Part shown: piece after piece, positions 17,191-26,319 of the stretch
How positions within the stretch are numbered: position 1 is the stretch's first letter
Layout of the letters: each line of letters opens with the position of its first letter
Assembly (NCBI RefSeq): GCF_027922365.1
Contig: NZ_BSFN01000003.1
Location: 213,478-277,477 of the forward strand
Reading direction: 5' to 3'
Length of the DNA stretch: 64,000 nt
From: Pseudomonas turukhanskensis
GTDB lineage: Bacteria > Pseudomonadota > Gammaproteobacteria > Pseudomonadales > Pseudomonadaceae
The notes under the pieces: generated by a model
Database searches by the model: none
What the model was told of the DNA's origin: nothing
Seen by the model: only the letters and a program-made list of their open reading frames with translations
Program-made: the position numbers and the translations under genes

Positions 17191-18045
17191 ATGACTGAAG
17201 CAATACCCACAGCGGCGGCCGAGATGGCCGCCGTTGGCTTTTCCAGAATAGCCCTCGGCGTGGAATACAAAGGCTCGCGCTACCGCGGCTGGCAGCGCCA
17301 GGCCTCCGGCGTGGCGACCATTCAGGAGGAGCTGGAAAAGGCGCTCTCACGTGTAGCCGATTCACCGGTCGTGCTCAATTGTGCCGGGCGTACCGATGCC
17401 GGTGTGCATGCCTGCGGCCAGGTGGTGCATTTCGACACCCAGGCCGAACGCACTCTGAAAGCCTGGGTGATGGGCGCCAATATCAACCTGCCGCACGACA
17501 TCAGCGTGACCTGGGCCAAGGTGATGCCGGCGCATTTTCATGCGCGCTTCAAAGCCGTGGCGCGGCGCTACCGCTATGTCATTTACAACGACCAGATCCG
17601 GCCGGCGCACCTGGGTGAGGAAATCACCTGGAACCACCGCCCGCTGGACGTCGAGCGCATGCGAGAAGCAGCCCAGTATCTGGTGGGCGAGCATGATTTC
17701 AGCGCCTTTCGCGCGGGCCAGTGCCAGGCCAAATCGCCGATCAAGAAGATGCACCACCTGCGGGTCACCCAGCACGGCAAGATGATTGTGCTGGACCTGC
17801 GCGCCAACGCCTTTTTGCACCATATGGTGCGCAATATCGCCGGCGTGCTGATGACCATTGGCGCGGGCGAGCGCCCGGTGGAGTGGATGAAGGAGGTGCT
17901 GGAGTCGCGTATTCGCCGCACCGGCGGGGTGACGGCGCATCCATTTGGCTTGTACCTGGTGCAAGTGGAGTACCCGGCTGAGTTCGTATTGCCGGAGCGT
18001 TATATTGGCCCGCATTTCCTTTCCGGGTTGCCGGAGCTTGGCTGA
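17191..18045 (+). CDS. truA: tRNA pseudouridine(38-40) synthase
   Basis: Converts uridines 38-40 of the anticodon stem to pseudouridine. The catalytic aspartate is in CAGRTDAGVHA, and other TruA segments are RRYRYVIYN, HDFSAFRAGQCQAKSP and FLHHMVRNIAGVL. The length is 284 residues. It begins three bases after the fimV stop with no good ribosome binding site, so it probably depends on translation from fimV; a second possible ATG is at 17224. Confidence 0.96.
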   Translation: MTEAIPTAAAEMAAVGFSRIALGVEYKGSRYRGWQRQASGVATIQEELEKALSRVADSPVVLNCAGRTDAGVHACGQVVHFDTQAERTLKAWVMGANINLPHDISVTWAKVMPAHFHARFKAVARRYRYVIYNDQIRPAHLGEEITWNHRPLDVERMREAAQYLVGEHDFSAFRAGQCQAKSPIKKMHHLRVTQHGKMIVLDLRANAFLHHMVRNIAGVLMTIGAGERPVEWMKEVLESRIRRTGGVTAHPFGLYLVQVEYPAEFVLPERYIGPHFLSGLPELG

Positions 18046-18100
18046 CGCGTGTCGCCTGCCTTTGCTACCATCGCTGAGCTTTTCCATTTAGGTGCATGCC

Positions 18101-18721
18101 GTGTCCGTTGTCCGTAGCAAAATCTGTGGCATTACCCGACTCGAAGACGCCCTGGTGGCCGTCGAGGCGGGCGCGGACGCCATTGGTTTCGTGTTCTACG
18201 CCAAAAGCCCGCGGGCGGTAACGGCCGAGCAGGCGCGGGCCATCATTGCCGCGCTGCCGCCGTTTGTGACCACCGTGGGCTTGTTTGTCGATATGCCCCG
18301 TGCCGAGTTGACGGCGTTGCTGCAACAGCTGCCGTTGGACCTGTTGCAGTTTCACGGTGATGAAACGGCCGCCGACTGCGCCGGTTACGGGCGTCCATAT
18401 ATTAAGGCGCTGCGGGTGCAGGCCGGTGATGACGTGGCGGCAATGATCGCGCTTTATCCAGAGGCTTCAGGCATTCTGCTTGACACCTTTGTCGCCGGCG
18501 TGCCGGGCGGTACGGGCGAGGCGTTCGACTGGAGCCTAGTGCCCATGCAGCCGGCCAAGCCGATCATCCTCGCCGGTGGTTTGACTGCGCAGACCGTAGG
18601 CGCGGCCATTGCGCAGGTGCAGCCGTATGCCGTGGATGTCAGCGGCGGCGTCGAGCAGAGCAAGGGCATCAAGAGCGCGGAAAAGGTGCGTGCGTTTATC
18701 CGAGAAGTGAAGGGCGCCTGA
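18101..18721 (+). CDS. trpF: Phosphoribosylanthranilate isomerase
   Basis: Amadori rearrangement step of tryptophan synthesis. The protein is a TIM barrel of 206 residues with KICGITR at strand 1, [11 protein letters not shown] at strand 2, LLQFHGDE, and the phosphate-binding end [11 protein letters not shown] / [15 protein letters not shown] use the GTG at 18101, which has TAGGTG six bases ahead; another in-frame GTG lies at 18092. It is separate from the rest of the trp genes, which is normal in Pseudomonas. Confidence 0.96.
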   Translation: MSVVRSKICGITRLEDALVAVEAGADAIGFVFYAKSPRAVTAEQARAIIAALPPFVTTVGLFVDMPRAELTALLQQLPLDLLQFHGDETAADCAGYGRPYIKALRVQAGDDVAAMIALYPEASGILLDTFVAGVPGGTGEAFDWSLVPMQPAKPIILAGGLTAQTVGAAIAQVQPYAVDVSGGVEQSKGIKSAEKVRAFIREVKGA

Positions 18722-18959
18722 AGGGCGAGGGCGGGCATGTGACGGCAGGCCATCACGGGCCGTCCATAAGCCTGTCGCTGTGCCAGCGGATGAACTTCGC
18801 GGCAACCTTGCGGTTAAACCCATACAGCGGTTAACGGCAGTAGCGAGTCCGGGGCTGGTGCGTACAAGCCACCGCCCGGGCAGCAACCCTGAATTATTGC
18901 TTTGCGACAGGTCAAAAAAAGACGGCCTGTACAAGCCAACAGCTTTGGAGAGTGAGTGC
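18722..18959 (+). other. Leader region upstream of accD
   Basis: A 238-base region between trpF and accD. A reading frame is open through much of it in phase with accD but lacks coding character and a ribosome binding site. The GGAGAGTGAG just before 18960 is the accD ribosome binding site. No riboswitch or terminator was recognised. Confidence 0.4.
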
Positions 18960-19865
18960 ATGAGTAACTGGCTGGTAGACAAGCTGATCCCATCGATCAT
19001 GCGTTCCGAGGTGAAAAAGAGCTCCGTTCCCGAGGGTTTGTGGCACAAATGCCCGTCCTGTGAAGCGGTGCTGTATCGTCCCGAGCTGGAAAAGACCCTG
19101 GATGTTTGCCCCAAGTGCAATCACCACATGCGCATCGACGCCCGCGCCCGTCTGGATATTTTTCTGGACACCGAAGGCCGCAGCGAAATCGGCGCCGACC
19201 TGGAGCCGGTGGACCGTCTGAAATTCCGTGACGGCAAAAAATACAAAGATCGTCTGACTGCTGCACAGAAGCAGACCGGCGAAAAAGACGCATTGATCGC
19301 CATGCGTGGCACCCTGCACGAAATGCCGATTGTGGCCTGTGCCTTTGAGTTCGCTTTTATGGGCGGTTCGATGGGTGCCATCGTTGGCGAGCGTTTTGTG
19401 CAGGCAGCCAACGTCGCTCTGAAAGAGCGCTGCCCGCTGGTGTGCTTCGCCGCTTCCGGTGGTGCACGTATGCAGGAAGCGCTGATCTCGCTGATGCAGA
19501 TGGCCAAGACCTCCGCCGTGCTGGCTCGCCTGCGCGAAGAGGGCGTGCCGTTTATTTCCGTACTCACCGACCCGGTCTACGGCGGCGTATCGGCCAGTCT
19601 GGCGATGCTGGGTGACGTTATCGTTGCCGAGCCCAAAGCCCTGATCGGCTTTGCCGGCCCGCGCGTTATCGAACAAACCGTGCGCGAAAAACTGCCGGAA
19701 GGTTTCCAGCGCAGCGAATTCCTGCTGGCCCATGGTGCCATCGACATGATCATTTCCCGTCAGGAACTGCGTCCACGTCTGGCCCGACTGCTCGCCCAAA
19801 TGCAAAACCTGCCGACCCCGGTCGCTCCCTCTTCGACCATTGCGCCTACACCTGTCAGCGCATGA
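18960..19865 (+). CDS. accD: Acetyl-CoA carboxylase carboxyltransferase, beta subunit
   Basis: Transfers carboxyl from biotin to acetyl-CoA to make malonyl-CoA, together with AccA. The 301-residue protein has the four-cysteine zinc finger near residues 26-50 ([11 protein letters not shown] then CPKCNHHMR). The crotonase-like carboxyltransferase core includes [23 protein letters not shown] and [17 protein letters not shown]. The start at ATG 18960 follows GGAGAG. The stop overlaps the folC start by ATGA, an arrangement common in gammaproteobacteria. Confidence 0.97.
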   Translation: MSNWLVDKLIPSIMRSEVKKSSVPEGLWHKCPSCEAVLYRPELEKTLDVCPKCNHHMRIDARARLDIFLDTEGRSEIGADLEPVDRLKFRDGKKYKDRLTAAQKQTGEKDALIAMRGTLHEMPIVACAFEFAFMGGSMGAIVGERFVQAANVALKERCPLVCFAASGGARMQEALISLMQMAKTSAVLARLREEGVPFISVLTDPVYGGVSASLAMLGDVIVAEPKALIGFAGPRVIEQTVREKLPEGFQRSEFLLAHGAIDMIISRQELRPRLARLLAQMQNLPTPVAPSSTIAPTPVSA

Positions 19866-21169
19866 TCGAGCGCAACCTTGCCCAATGGCTGAGCTATCTG
19901 GAGCAGTTGCATCCAGTGGCCATCGACATGGGCCTGGACCGTGCCCGCGAGGTTGCCAGCCGCCTCGGTCTGGGCCGGCCGGCCGCCAAGGTCATTACCG
20001 TGACCGGCACCAACGGCAAGGGCTCCACCTGCGCCTTTCTCGCCTCCCTGCTGGCCGAGCAGGGTCTGAAGGTAGGCGTGTACAGCTCGCCGCATCTGCT
20101 GCGCTACAACGAGCGCGTGCAGGTGGCAGGAGTTGAAGCCACCGACGCCGAGCTGTGCGAGGCTTTTGCCGCCGTTGAAGCGGCGCGCGGCGCTACCTCA
20201 CTCACCTATTTTGAAGTCGGCACCCTGGCAGCGTTCTGGCTATTCCAGCACAGCGGTCTGGATGCAGCCGTTCTGGAAGTAGGGCTGGGCGGGCGTCTGG
20301 ATACGGTCAACCTGATCGATCCTGATCTAGCGCTGATCACCAGCATCGGGCTGGATCATGCCGACTACCTGGGCGATACCCGCGAATCGGTCGCGTATGA
20401 AAAGGCCGGTATTTTCCGTGCCGGTGTGCCAGCCATTTGCGGTGACCTGAACCCACCTGCGCCAATCCGCGATAAAGCGCGGGCGTTGCCATGCCCGTTA
20501 CTGTTGCGCGGCCCGGACTATGACCTGGCTTTCGGCGAGCAGAGCTGGCATTGGCGCGGCATCACTGCTACGGGCGAGCACCTGCATCTGCACGACCTGC
20601 CGTTGCTCGATCTGCCGATGGAAAACGCGGCCCTGGCCTTGCAGGCTTATGCCGTGCTCGACTTGCCGTGGCAGCCTGACCAGTTGGTCACGGCGTTGCA
20701 GCGCACCCGAGTGACCGGGCGCCTGGATCGACGAGCGGTAAATTGGCAGGGCAAGGCACTCACGCTGCTGCTGGATGTTGGGCATAATCCCCATGCCGCC
20801 GACTATCTGGCGTACCGTTTGGCGAGCCAGCCGGTCGCAGGCAAGCGGTTGGCGGTATTCGGTTTGTTGGCTGACAAAGACTTGCCCGGCGTGCTTGCGC
20901 CGTTGGTAAGCCAGATCGCCGGTTGGGCGGTAGCGCCCTTGCTGACGCCAAGAACGCGACCGGCTGCCGAGCTGCAGGCCGCCTTGCTGAACCAGGGCGC
21001 CAGCGTTCAGGCCTACGGCGATATCGCCGCAGCGCTGGAAGCACAGCTGGAACGCGCGACGGCAGACGACGAAATTCTGTTGTTTGGATCTTTTTACTGC
21101 GTGGCCGAGGCCCTGGAATGGCTGGCCCGCCATGCCATGGGAGAAGTGGGGAATGGCTTTGCTGGATAA
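19862..21169 (+). CDS. folC: Dihydrofolate synthase / folylpolyglutamate synthase
   Basis: Adds glutamate to dihydropteroate and polyglutamylates folates. This Mur-ligase-family protein of 435 residues has the P-loop [10 protein letters not shown] near residues 48-57, the [12 protein letters not shown] segment, a ligase signature around [11 protein letters not shown], and [10 protein letters not shown]. It overlaps accD at its start (ATGA) and the SPOR-protein gene at its end by 17 bases, so the three genes form one translationally coupled unit. Confidence 0.97.
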   Translation: MIERNLAQWLSYLEQLHPVAIDMGLDRAREVASRLGLGRPAAKVITVTGTNGKGSTCAFLASLLAEQGLKVGVYSSPHLLRYNERVQVAGVEATDAELCEAFAAVEAARGATSLTYFEVGTLAAFWLFQHSGLDAAVLEVGLGGRLDTVNLIDPDLALITSIGLDHADYLGDTRESVAYEKAGIFRAGVPAICGDLNPPAPIRDKARALPCPLLLRGPDYDLAFGEQSWHWRGITATGEHLHLHDLPLLDLPMENAALALQAYAVLDLPWQPDQLVTALQRTRVTGRLDRRAVNWQGKALTLLLDVGHNPHAADYLAYRLASQPVAGKRLAVFGLLADKDLPGVLAPLVSQIAGWAVAPLLTPRTRPAAELQAALLNQGASVQAYGDIAAALEAQLERATADDEILLFGSFYCVAEALEWLARHAMGEVGNGFAG

Positions 21170-21797
21170 AGGACTGAAGCAACGGATAGTGGGTGCCTTG
21201 GTGCTGCTGGCGCTGGCGATCATTTTCTTGCCGATGCTGCTGTCGCGACAGGACGAGTCCCGCCACGTGGTGGTCGATGCCCCGGCTATGCCGCAGGCGC
21301 CGGCCATGCCGCAAGTGGCGCAGGAGCCGGTATCGGTGCCTGAGCCCGAGCTGCTGCCCGAAGAGCCGGTGCCGGTTGAACAGCCTGCAACCACGCCAGC
21401 CCCACTGCCGTCTACGCCGATTGCTACCGCGCCGACCACGCCTATCGCTCCCGCACCTGCTGCACCGGTTGCCACCAAGCCCCCGGTGGCCGCCAGCGCA
21501 ACGCCGGCCACGCCTGCTGCGCCGCCAGCCGCGCCAAGCCGTCTGGATGCCAATAGCCTGCCGATCAGTTGGTCGATCCAACTGGCCAGTCTGTCCAGTC
21601 GCGCCAGTGCCGAAACCCTGCAAAAAACCCTGCGTAGTCAGGGCTACAATGCGTATATCCGTAGTGCCGAGGGCATGAACCGGGTATTTGTCGGCCCGTT
21701 GATCGAGCGTGCTGAAGCCGATCGGTTGCGTGATCAGTTGACCAAGCAGCAGAAGCTCAAAGGGTTTGTGGTGCGGTTTCAGCCCGAAAGCAGCTGA
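21153..21797 (+). CDS. dedD: SPOR-domain cell-division protein (DedD-like)
   Basis: A 214-residue single-pass inner-membrane protein. A short cytoplasmic start ([11 protein letters not shown]) is followed by a membrane helix at about 12-30, a long proline/alanine-rich periplasmic linker, and a C-terminal SPOR domain (about 138-214, WSIQLASLSSRASAE to GFVVRFQPE). SPOR domains bind denuded septal peptidoglycan, so a role at the division site is likely. The position between folC and cvpA is the same as for dedD elsewhere. Start at ATG 21153 inside the end of folC. Confidence 0.9.
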   Translation: MALLDKGLKQRIVGALVLLALAIIFLPMLLSRQDESRHVVVDAPAMPQAPAMPQVAQEPVSVPEPELLPEEPVPVEQPATTPAPLPSTPIATAPTTPIAPAPAAPVATKPPVAASATPATPAAPPAAPSRLDANSLPISWSIQLASLSSRASAETLQKTLRSQGYNAYIRSAEGMNRVFVGPLIERAEADRLRDQLTKQQKLKGFVVRFQPESS

Positions 21798-21810
21798 TAG
21801 GCATCAAAGC

Positions 21811-21873
21811 ATCGCGGCTGAAGCCGCTCCTACGGATGGTGCATTCTCGTGGGAGCAAGTTTGCTCGCGAAGC
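21811..21873. repeat. REP pair, variant of families A/B
   Basis: ATCGCGGCTGAAGCCGCTCC (21811) and an inverted partner GGGAGCAAGTTTGCTCGCGA (21851) lie between the SPOR gene and cvpA. Confidence 0.7.
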
Positions 21874-21981
21874 TTTTCAGCCCGCCGGCAATGAATAAAC
21901 CCGAGTTCGCTAAATCGCGGCTTACTCCTTGCCGAGCGCTCTGCTAAAATCCCGCGCCTCTTCCGTCGGTAGGCCTGCAAC

Positions 21982-22536
21982 GTGCCATTTACCTGGGTCG
22001 ATTGGGCGATCATCGCCGTTATCGCGATCTCCAGTTTAATCAGCTTGAAACGTGGCTTCGTAAAAGAGGCCCTGTCGCTGGTGACCTGGATCATTGCTGG
22101 GGTCGTTGCCTGGATGTTCGGCGGCGCGCTGTCCCAGCACCTGGTGGACTACATCGACACCCCTTCAGCTCGTGTTATCGCCGGCTGTGCCATTCTTTTC
22201 GTCGCCACACTTTTAGTGGGTGCCCTATTTAATTTTCTTATTGGCGAGCTGGTTCGCGTTACCGGACTATCAGGCACCGACCGCGTGCTGGGCATGGTAT
22301 TTGGTGCGGCGCGTGGCGGTTTGCTGGTGGTATTGCTGGTCGGGCTCTTGAGTTTGGCGCCGGTGACCCAAGATTCCTGGTGGCAACAGTCTGCGCTGGT
22401 TCCGCATTTTCTGATTGTGGCCGACTGGTCGAAAAACATGATTCTGACCCTGGCCAGCCAATGGCTGGCCAGTGGTGTTTCCGGGCCTACCGATCTGTCC
22501 TTCAAGGACGTGCTGGTACAGCCCAAATCGTTGTAG
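21982..22536 (+). CDS. cvpA: CvpA family membrane protein
   Basis: A 184-residue inner-membrane protein with four hydrophobic segments (about 5-23, 29-47, 62-82 and 103-122). The family was named for colicin V production in E. coli and is linked to envelope homeostasis and purine-rich growth. It begins with GTG (VPFTWVDWAII in the usual family start). Its place before purF is the standard one; a 171-base structured gap separates them. Confidence 0.92.
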   Translation: MPFTWVDWAIIAVIAISSLISLKRGFVKEALSLVTWIIAGVVAWMFGGALSQHLVDYIDTPSARVIAGCAILFVATLLVGALFNFLIGELVRVTGLSGTDRVLGMVFGAARGGLLVVLLVGLLSLAPVTQDSWWQQSALVPHFLIVADWSKNMILTLASQWLASGVSGPTDLSFKDVLVQPKSL

Positions 22537-22559
22537 CAAGTGATGTAGATTTTCTGAAC

Positions 22560-22680
22560 GCGGTATCAAGAAACGTAGCGAGCGAAGGCTAGGCGAGGCA
22601 AAAACAGGCAAGTAAGCGGAGTTGGCTGTAGCCAATGAGCATTGCAAGTCTGTTTTTAACGACGCATAACCGAGCGCAGT
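22560..22680 (+). ncRNA. Candidate structured RNA or repeat element between cvpA and purF
   Basis: AAAAACAG (22600-22607) can pair with CTGTTTTT (22650-22657). The enclosed sequence holds GCAA/TTGC and a compact hairpin TTGGCT-GT-AGCCAA (22622-22635). The layered stems suggest a folded leader RNA or a mobile palindromic element. It does not match the purine riboswitch layout. I could not identify a named family. Confidence 0.4.
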
Positions 22681-22707
22681 AGTTTCCACTAGAAAGGGGT
22701 TGGTCGC

Positions 22708-24213
22708 ATGTGTGGCATCGTGGGCATCGTCGGTAAGTCGAACGTCAATCAGGCGCTGTATGACGCGCTTACCGTACTCCAGCATCGCGGCCAGGACGCT
22801 GCCGGTATCGTGACCAGCCATGACGGCCGGTTGTTTCTGCGCAAGGACAACGGTCTGGTGCGCGATGTGTTCCACCAGCGCCATATGCAACGCCTGGTCG
22901 GTCACATGGGCATCGGCCACGTGCGTTACCCGACGGCCGGCAGCTCCACCTCCGCCGAGGCGCAGCCGTTCTATGTCAACTCCCCGTACGGCATCACGCT
23001 GGCCCACAACGGTAACCTGACCAACGTCGAGCAGCTGGCCAAAGAGATCTACGAGTCTGACCTGCGCCACGTCAACACCAGCTCCGACTCCGAAGTGCTG
23101 CTCAACGTGTTCGCCCACGAGCTGGCGGTACGCGGCAAGCTGCAACCCACCGAAGACGACGTGTTCGCTGCCGTCACCGACGTGCACAAGCGCTGCACCG
23201 GCGGTTATGCCGTGGTGGCAATGATCACCGGCTACGGCATCGTCGGTTTCCGCGACCCGAACGGCATTCGCCCCATCGTCTTTGGCCAGCGTCACACTGA
23301 CGAAGGCGTGGAGTACATGATCGCCTCCGAAAGCGTGTCGCTCGACGTACTGGGCTTCACCCTGATTCGCGACCTGGCGCCGGGCGAAGCGGTGTACATC
23401 ACCGAAGAAGGCAAGATTTCCACCCGCCAGTGCGCCACCAACCCCAAGTACGCACCGTGCATCTTTGAACACGTGTACCTGGCGCGTCCGGACTCGATCA
23501 TGGACGGCATCTCGGTTTACAAGGCGCGTCTGCGCATGGGCGAGAAGCTGGCCGACAAGATTCTGCGCGAGCGTCCGGATCACGACATCGACGTGGTCAT
23601 CCCTATTCCAGATACCAGCCGCACCTCGGCGCTTGAGCTGGCCAACCACTTGGGCGTGAAGTTCCGCGAAGGCTTCGTGAAAAACCGCTATATCGGCCGT
23701 ACCTTCATCATGCCCGGCCAGGCCGCGCGGAAAAAATCCGTACGCCAAAAGCTCAACGCCATCGAACTCGAATTCCGCGGCAAGAACGTGATGTTGGTGG
23801 ACGACTCGATCGTGCGTGGCACCACCTGCAAGCAGATCATTCAGATGGCCCGCGAAGCCGGGGCGAAGAACGTGTACTTCTGCTCGGCGGCGCCGGCCGT
23901 GCGCTACCCGAACGTATACGGCATCGACATGCCAAGTGCCCACGAGCTGATCGCCCACAACCGCACCACCGAGGAAGTGGCCGAGCTGATCGGCGCCGAT
24001 TGGCTGGTGTATCAGGATCTCAGCGACCTGATCGACGCGGTTGGCGGTGGCAAGGTGAAAATCGATAACTTCGATTGCGCGGTGTTCGACGGCAAGTACG
24101 TGACCGGCGACGTCAACGAGGCGTACCTGAACAAGATTGAGCAGGCGCGTAACGACTCGTCCAAACTCAAGACCAACGTAGTCAGCGCGATCATCGACCT
24201 GTACAACAATTGA
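22708..24213 (+). CDS. purF: Amidophosphoribosyltransferase
   Basis: First committed step of purine synthesis: PRPP plus glutamine to phosphoribosylamine. In 501 residues, the N-terminal nucleophile glutaminase domain starts with Cys2 (MCGIVGIVG) and includes GHVRYPTAG. The phosphoribosyltransferase domain has the PRPP motif [13 protein letters not shown] near residues 362-374. GAAAGGGG precedes the ATG. The length and motifs are complete, with no sign of damage. Confidence 0.98.
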   Translation: MCGIVGIVGKSNVNQALYDALTVLQHRGQDAAGIVTSHDGRLFLRKDNGLVRDVFHQRHMQRLVGHMGIGHVRYPTAGSSTSAEAQPFYVNSPYGITLAHNGNLTNVEQLAKEIYESDLRHVNTSSDSEVLLNVFAHELAVRGKLQPTEDDVFAAVTDVHKRCTGGYAVVAMITGYGIVGFRDPNGIRPIVFGQRHTDEGVEYMIASESVSLDVLGFTLIRDLAPGEAVYITEEGKISTRQCATNPKYAPCIFEHVYLARPDSIMDGISVYKARLRMGEKLADKILRERPDHDIDVVIPIPDTSRTSALELANHLGVKFREGFVKNRYIGRTFIMPGQAARKKSVRQKLNAIELEFRGKNVMLVDDSIVRGTTCKQIIQMAREAGAKNVYFCSAAPAVRYPNVYGIDMPSAHELIAHNRTTEEVAELIGADWLVYQDLSDLIDAVGGGKVKIDNFDCAVFDGKYVTGDVNEAYLNKIEQARNDSSKLKTNVVSAIIDLYNN

Positions 24214-24234
24214 TGAGCAACGCTTGATGACCAC

Positions 24235-24252
24235 AGCCCGCTTCGGCGGGCT
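24235..24252 (+). terminator. Possible terminator hairpin after purF
   Basis: AGCCCGC-TTCG-GCGGGCT is a perfect seven-base stem with a stable TTCG loop 21 bases after the purF stop. No clean T run follows (GAACGTTTCC), so it may only pause or attenuate before metZ. Confidence 0.5.
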
Positions 24253-24291
24253 GAACGTTTCCAGTGCAACAGAATTTGATGGAGAAAGGGC

Positions 24292-25503
24292 ATGACGCAG
24301 GAATGGGATGCCGGCCGGCTGGACAGTGACCTTGAAGGCGTAGGCTTTGACACCCTGGCGGTCCGCGCCGGGCAACACCGCACCCCCGAAGGCGAGCATG
24401 GCGAGGCGATGTTCTTCACCTCCAGCTATGTATTTCGCACCGCCGCCGACGCCGCCGCGCGGTTTGCCGGGGAAGTACCGGGCAACGTCTATTCGCGTTA
24501 TACCAACCCCACCGTGCGCACCTTCGAAGAGCGTCTGGCCGCGCTGGAAGGCGCCGAGCAAGCGGTAGCCACGGCCTCCGGCATGTCGGCGATCATGGGT
24601 GTGGTCATGGCCTTTTGCAGCGCCGGCGACCACGTGCTGGTCTCGCGCAGCGTTTTCGGCTCCACCATCAGCCTGTTCGAAAAATACCTGAAGCGCTTTG
24701 GTGTTCAGGTTGACTATGTCGAGCTGTCGAACGTCGCCGGCTGGGGCGAAGCCTGCAAGCCGAACACCAAGATGTTCTTCGTGGAGTCGCCGTCCAACCC
24801 GTTGGCCGAGCTGGTGGATATCGCTGCCTTGGCCGAAGTTGCCTACGCCCATGGCGCCAAGCTGGTGGTGGACAACTGCTTCTGCACCCCGGTGCTGCAA
24901 AAGCCGCTGGCCCTCGGTGCCGATATCGTCGTGCATTCGGCCACCAAGTTTATCGACGGCCAGGGCCGTTGTCTGGGCGGCGTGGTTGCCGGCAGCGCGA
25001 AGCTGATGGCTGAAATCGTCGGCTTCGTGCGCACCGTTGGCCCGACCATGAGCCCATTCAACGCCTGGGTGTTCCTCAAAGGCCTGGAAACCTTGCGTAT
25101 CCGCATGCAAGCCCATTGCGCCAGCGCGCAGCAATTGGCCGAGTGGCTGGAGCAGCAGCCGGGCATCGAGAAAGTGCACTACGCCGGCTTGCCGAGCCAC
25201 CCGCAGCATGAGTTGGCCAAGCGTCAGCAACGTGCCTTTGGCGCGGTGGTGAGTTTTGAGGTGAAGGGCGGCAAGGAAGGCGCCTGGCGCTTTATCGATG
25301 CCACGCGCTTGCTGTCGATAACCGCCAACCTGGGCGACAGCAAGTCCACCATCACTCACCCGAGCACCACCTCCCACGGCCGCCTGAGCCCGGAAGAGCG
25401 TGCCGCCGCTGGCATTCGTGACAGCCTGATCCGCGTCGCGGTAGGCCTGGAGGAAGTGCAGGACATTCAGGCCGACCTCGCGCGTGGCCTCGCAGCGCTG
25501 TGA
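24292..25503 (+). CDS. metZ: O-succinylhomoserine sulfhydrylase
   Basis: Pyridoxal-phosphate enzyme of 403 residues that makes homocysteine directly from O-succinylhomoserine and sulfide, the Pseudomonas route to methionine. The PLP lysine lies in [12 protein letters not shown]. Other Cys/Met-metabolism family segments are [32 protein letters not shown] and the C-terminal [25 protein letters not shown] precedes the ATG. The stop overlaps the next gene by GTGA. Confidence 0.96.
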   Translation: MTQEWDAGRLDSDLEGVGFDTLAVRAGQHRTPEGEHGEAMFFTSSYVFRTAADAAARFAGEVPGNVYSRYTNPTVRTFEERLAALEGAEQAVATASGMSAIMGVVMAFCSAGDHVLVSRSVFGSTISLFEKYLKRFGVQVDYVELSNVAGWGEACKPNTKMFFVESPSNPLAELVDIAALAEVAYAHGAKLVVDNCFCTPVLQKPLALGADIVVHSATKFIDGQGRCLGGVVAGSAKLMAEIVGFVRTVGPTMSPFNAWVFLKGLETLRIRMQAHCASAQQLAEWLEQQPGIEKVHYAGLPSHPQHELAKRQQRAFGAVVSFEVKGGKEGAWRFIDATRLLSITANLGDSKSTITHPSTTSHGRLSPEERAAAGIRDSLIRVAVGLEEVQDIQADLARGLAAL

Positions 25504-26276
25504 TCGAACTTGAAGTAGATCGCCCGCTTACCAGCAACGGCAAGGTTGCTTTGGTCACGGGCGCGGCGCGCGGCATTGGCCTGGGCGTCGCGGCCTGGCT
25601 GATCGTCGAGGGCTGGCAGGTGGTGCTGGCGGACACCGAGCGTGAGCGCGGTGCCAAGGTGGCCAAGGTGCTGGGCGAAAACGCTTGGTTCGTGGCCATG
25701 GACGTCAGCCAGGAAAGCCAGGTGGTGGAGGGCGTCGCGCAGGTGCTCGGTCAGTTTGGCCGGCTGGATGCCCTGGTCAACAACGCTGCCATCGCCGATC
25801 CGCATAACCCGCCGCTGGACAGTCTCGAGCTGGCGCATTGGAACCGGGTCATGGCCGTCAATCTTACGGGTCCTTTATTGCTCTCCAAGCATTGCGCGCC
25901 GTACCTGCGCGCCCACTACGGAGCCATCATCAATATCACCTCCACGCGCGCGCATCAGGCCGAAGCCGACACCGAAGCCTACTCGGCAAGCAAAGGCGGT
26001 TTGCTGGCATTGACCCATGCGCTGGCTGTCAGCCTGGGGCCGGATATTCGCGTTAATGCGGTCAGCCCGGGCTGGATCGATGCGCGTGACCCGTCAGCGC
26101 GCCGTGCGGCGCCGCTGAGCGATGCCGATCATGACCAGCACCCGGTGGGTCGGGTAGGGGGCGTAGAGGACGTAGCGGCGCAGGTGGCCTGGTTGCTGTC
26201 GGCCAGTGCCGGGTTTGTGACCGGTCAGGAGTTTGTGGTCGACGGCGGCATGACGCGCAAGATGATTTACGCGTAG
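25500..26276 (+). CDS. Short-chain dehydrogenase/reductase
   Basis: A 258-residue Rossmann oxidoreductase. The cofactor motif is [12 protein letters not shown] near residues 20-31, followed by NNAA at about 96-99, a serine-containing strand (NITSTRAHQ), the catalytic YSASKGG near 161-167, and the C-terminal [16 protein letters not shown] of the classical SDR group. It starts with GTG inside the metZ stop and so is translationally coupled to metZ. Substrate is unknown; the conserved coupling to metZ in Pseudomonas hints at a link with sulfur amino-acid metabolism, which is inference only. Confidence 0.88.
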   Translation: MIELEVDRPLTSNGKVALVTGAARGIGLGVAAWLIVEGWQVVLADTERERGAKVAKVLGENAWFVAMDVSQESQVVEGVAQVLGQFGRLDALVNNAAIADPHNPPLDSLELAHWNRVMAVNLTGPLLLSKHCAPYLRAHYGAIINITSTRAHQAEADTEAYSASKGGLLALTHALAVSLGPDIRVNAVSPGWIDARDPSARRAAPLSDADHDQHPVGRVGGVEDVAAQVAWLLSASAGFVTGQEFVVDGGMTRKMIYA

Positions 26277-26319
26277 GGCGAATATCCGCAACGCCGATAT
26301 CCGCCGTTTCACGATTCCG

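Noticed and set aside
22537..22707. Purine riboswitch before purF
   Set aside because: The three-way junction and conserved core are absent; the pairing seen is a simple nested hairpin.
22270..25377. 1035-codon minus-strand frame opposite cvpA, purF and metZ
   Set aside because: Spans three well-supported genes on the other strand and shows no protein family features.
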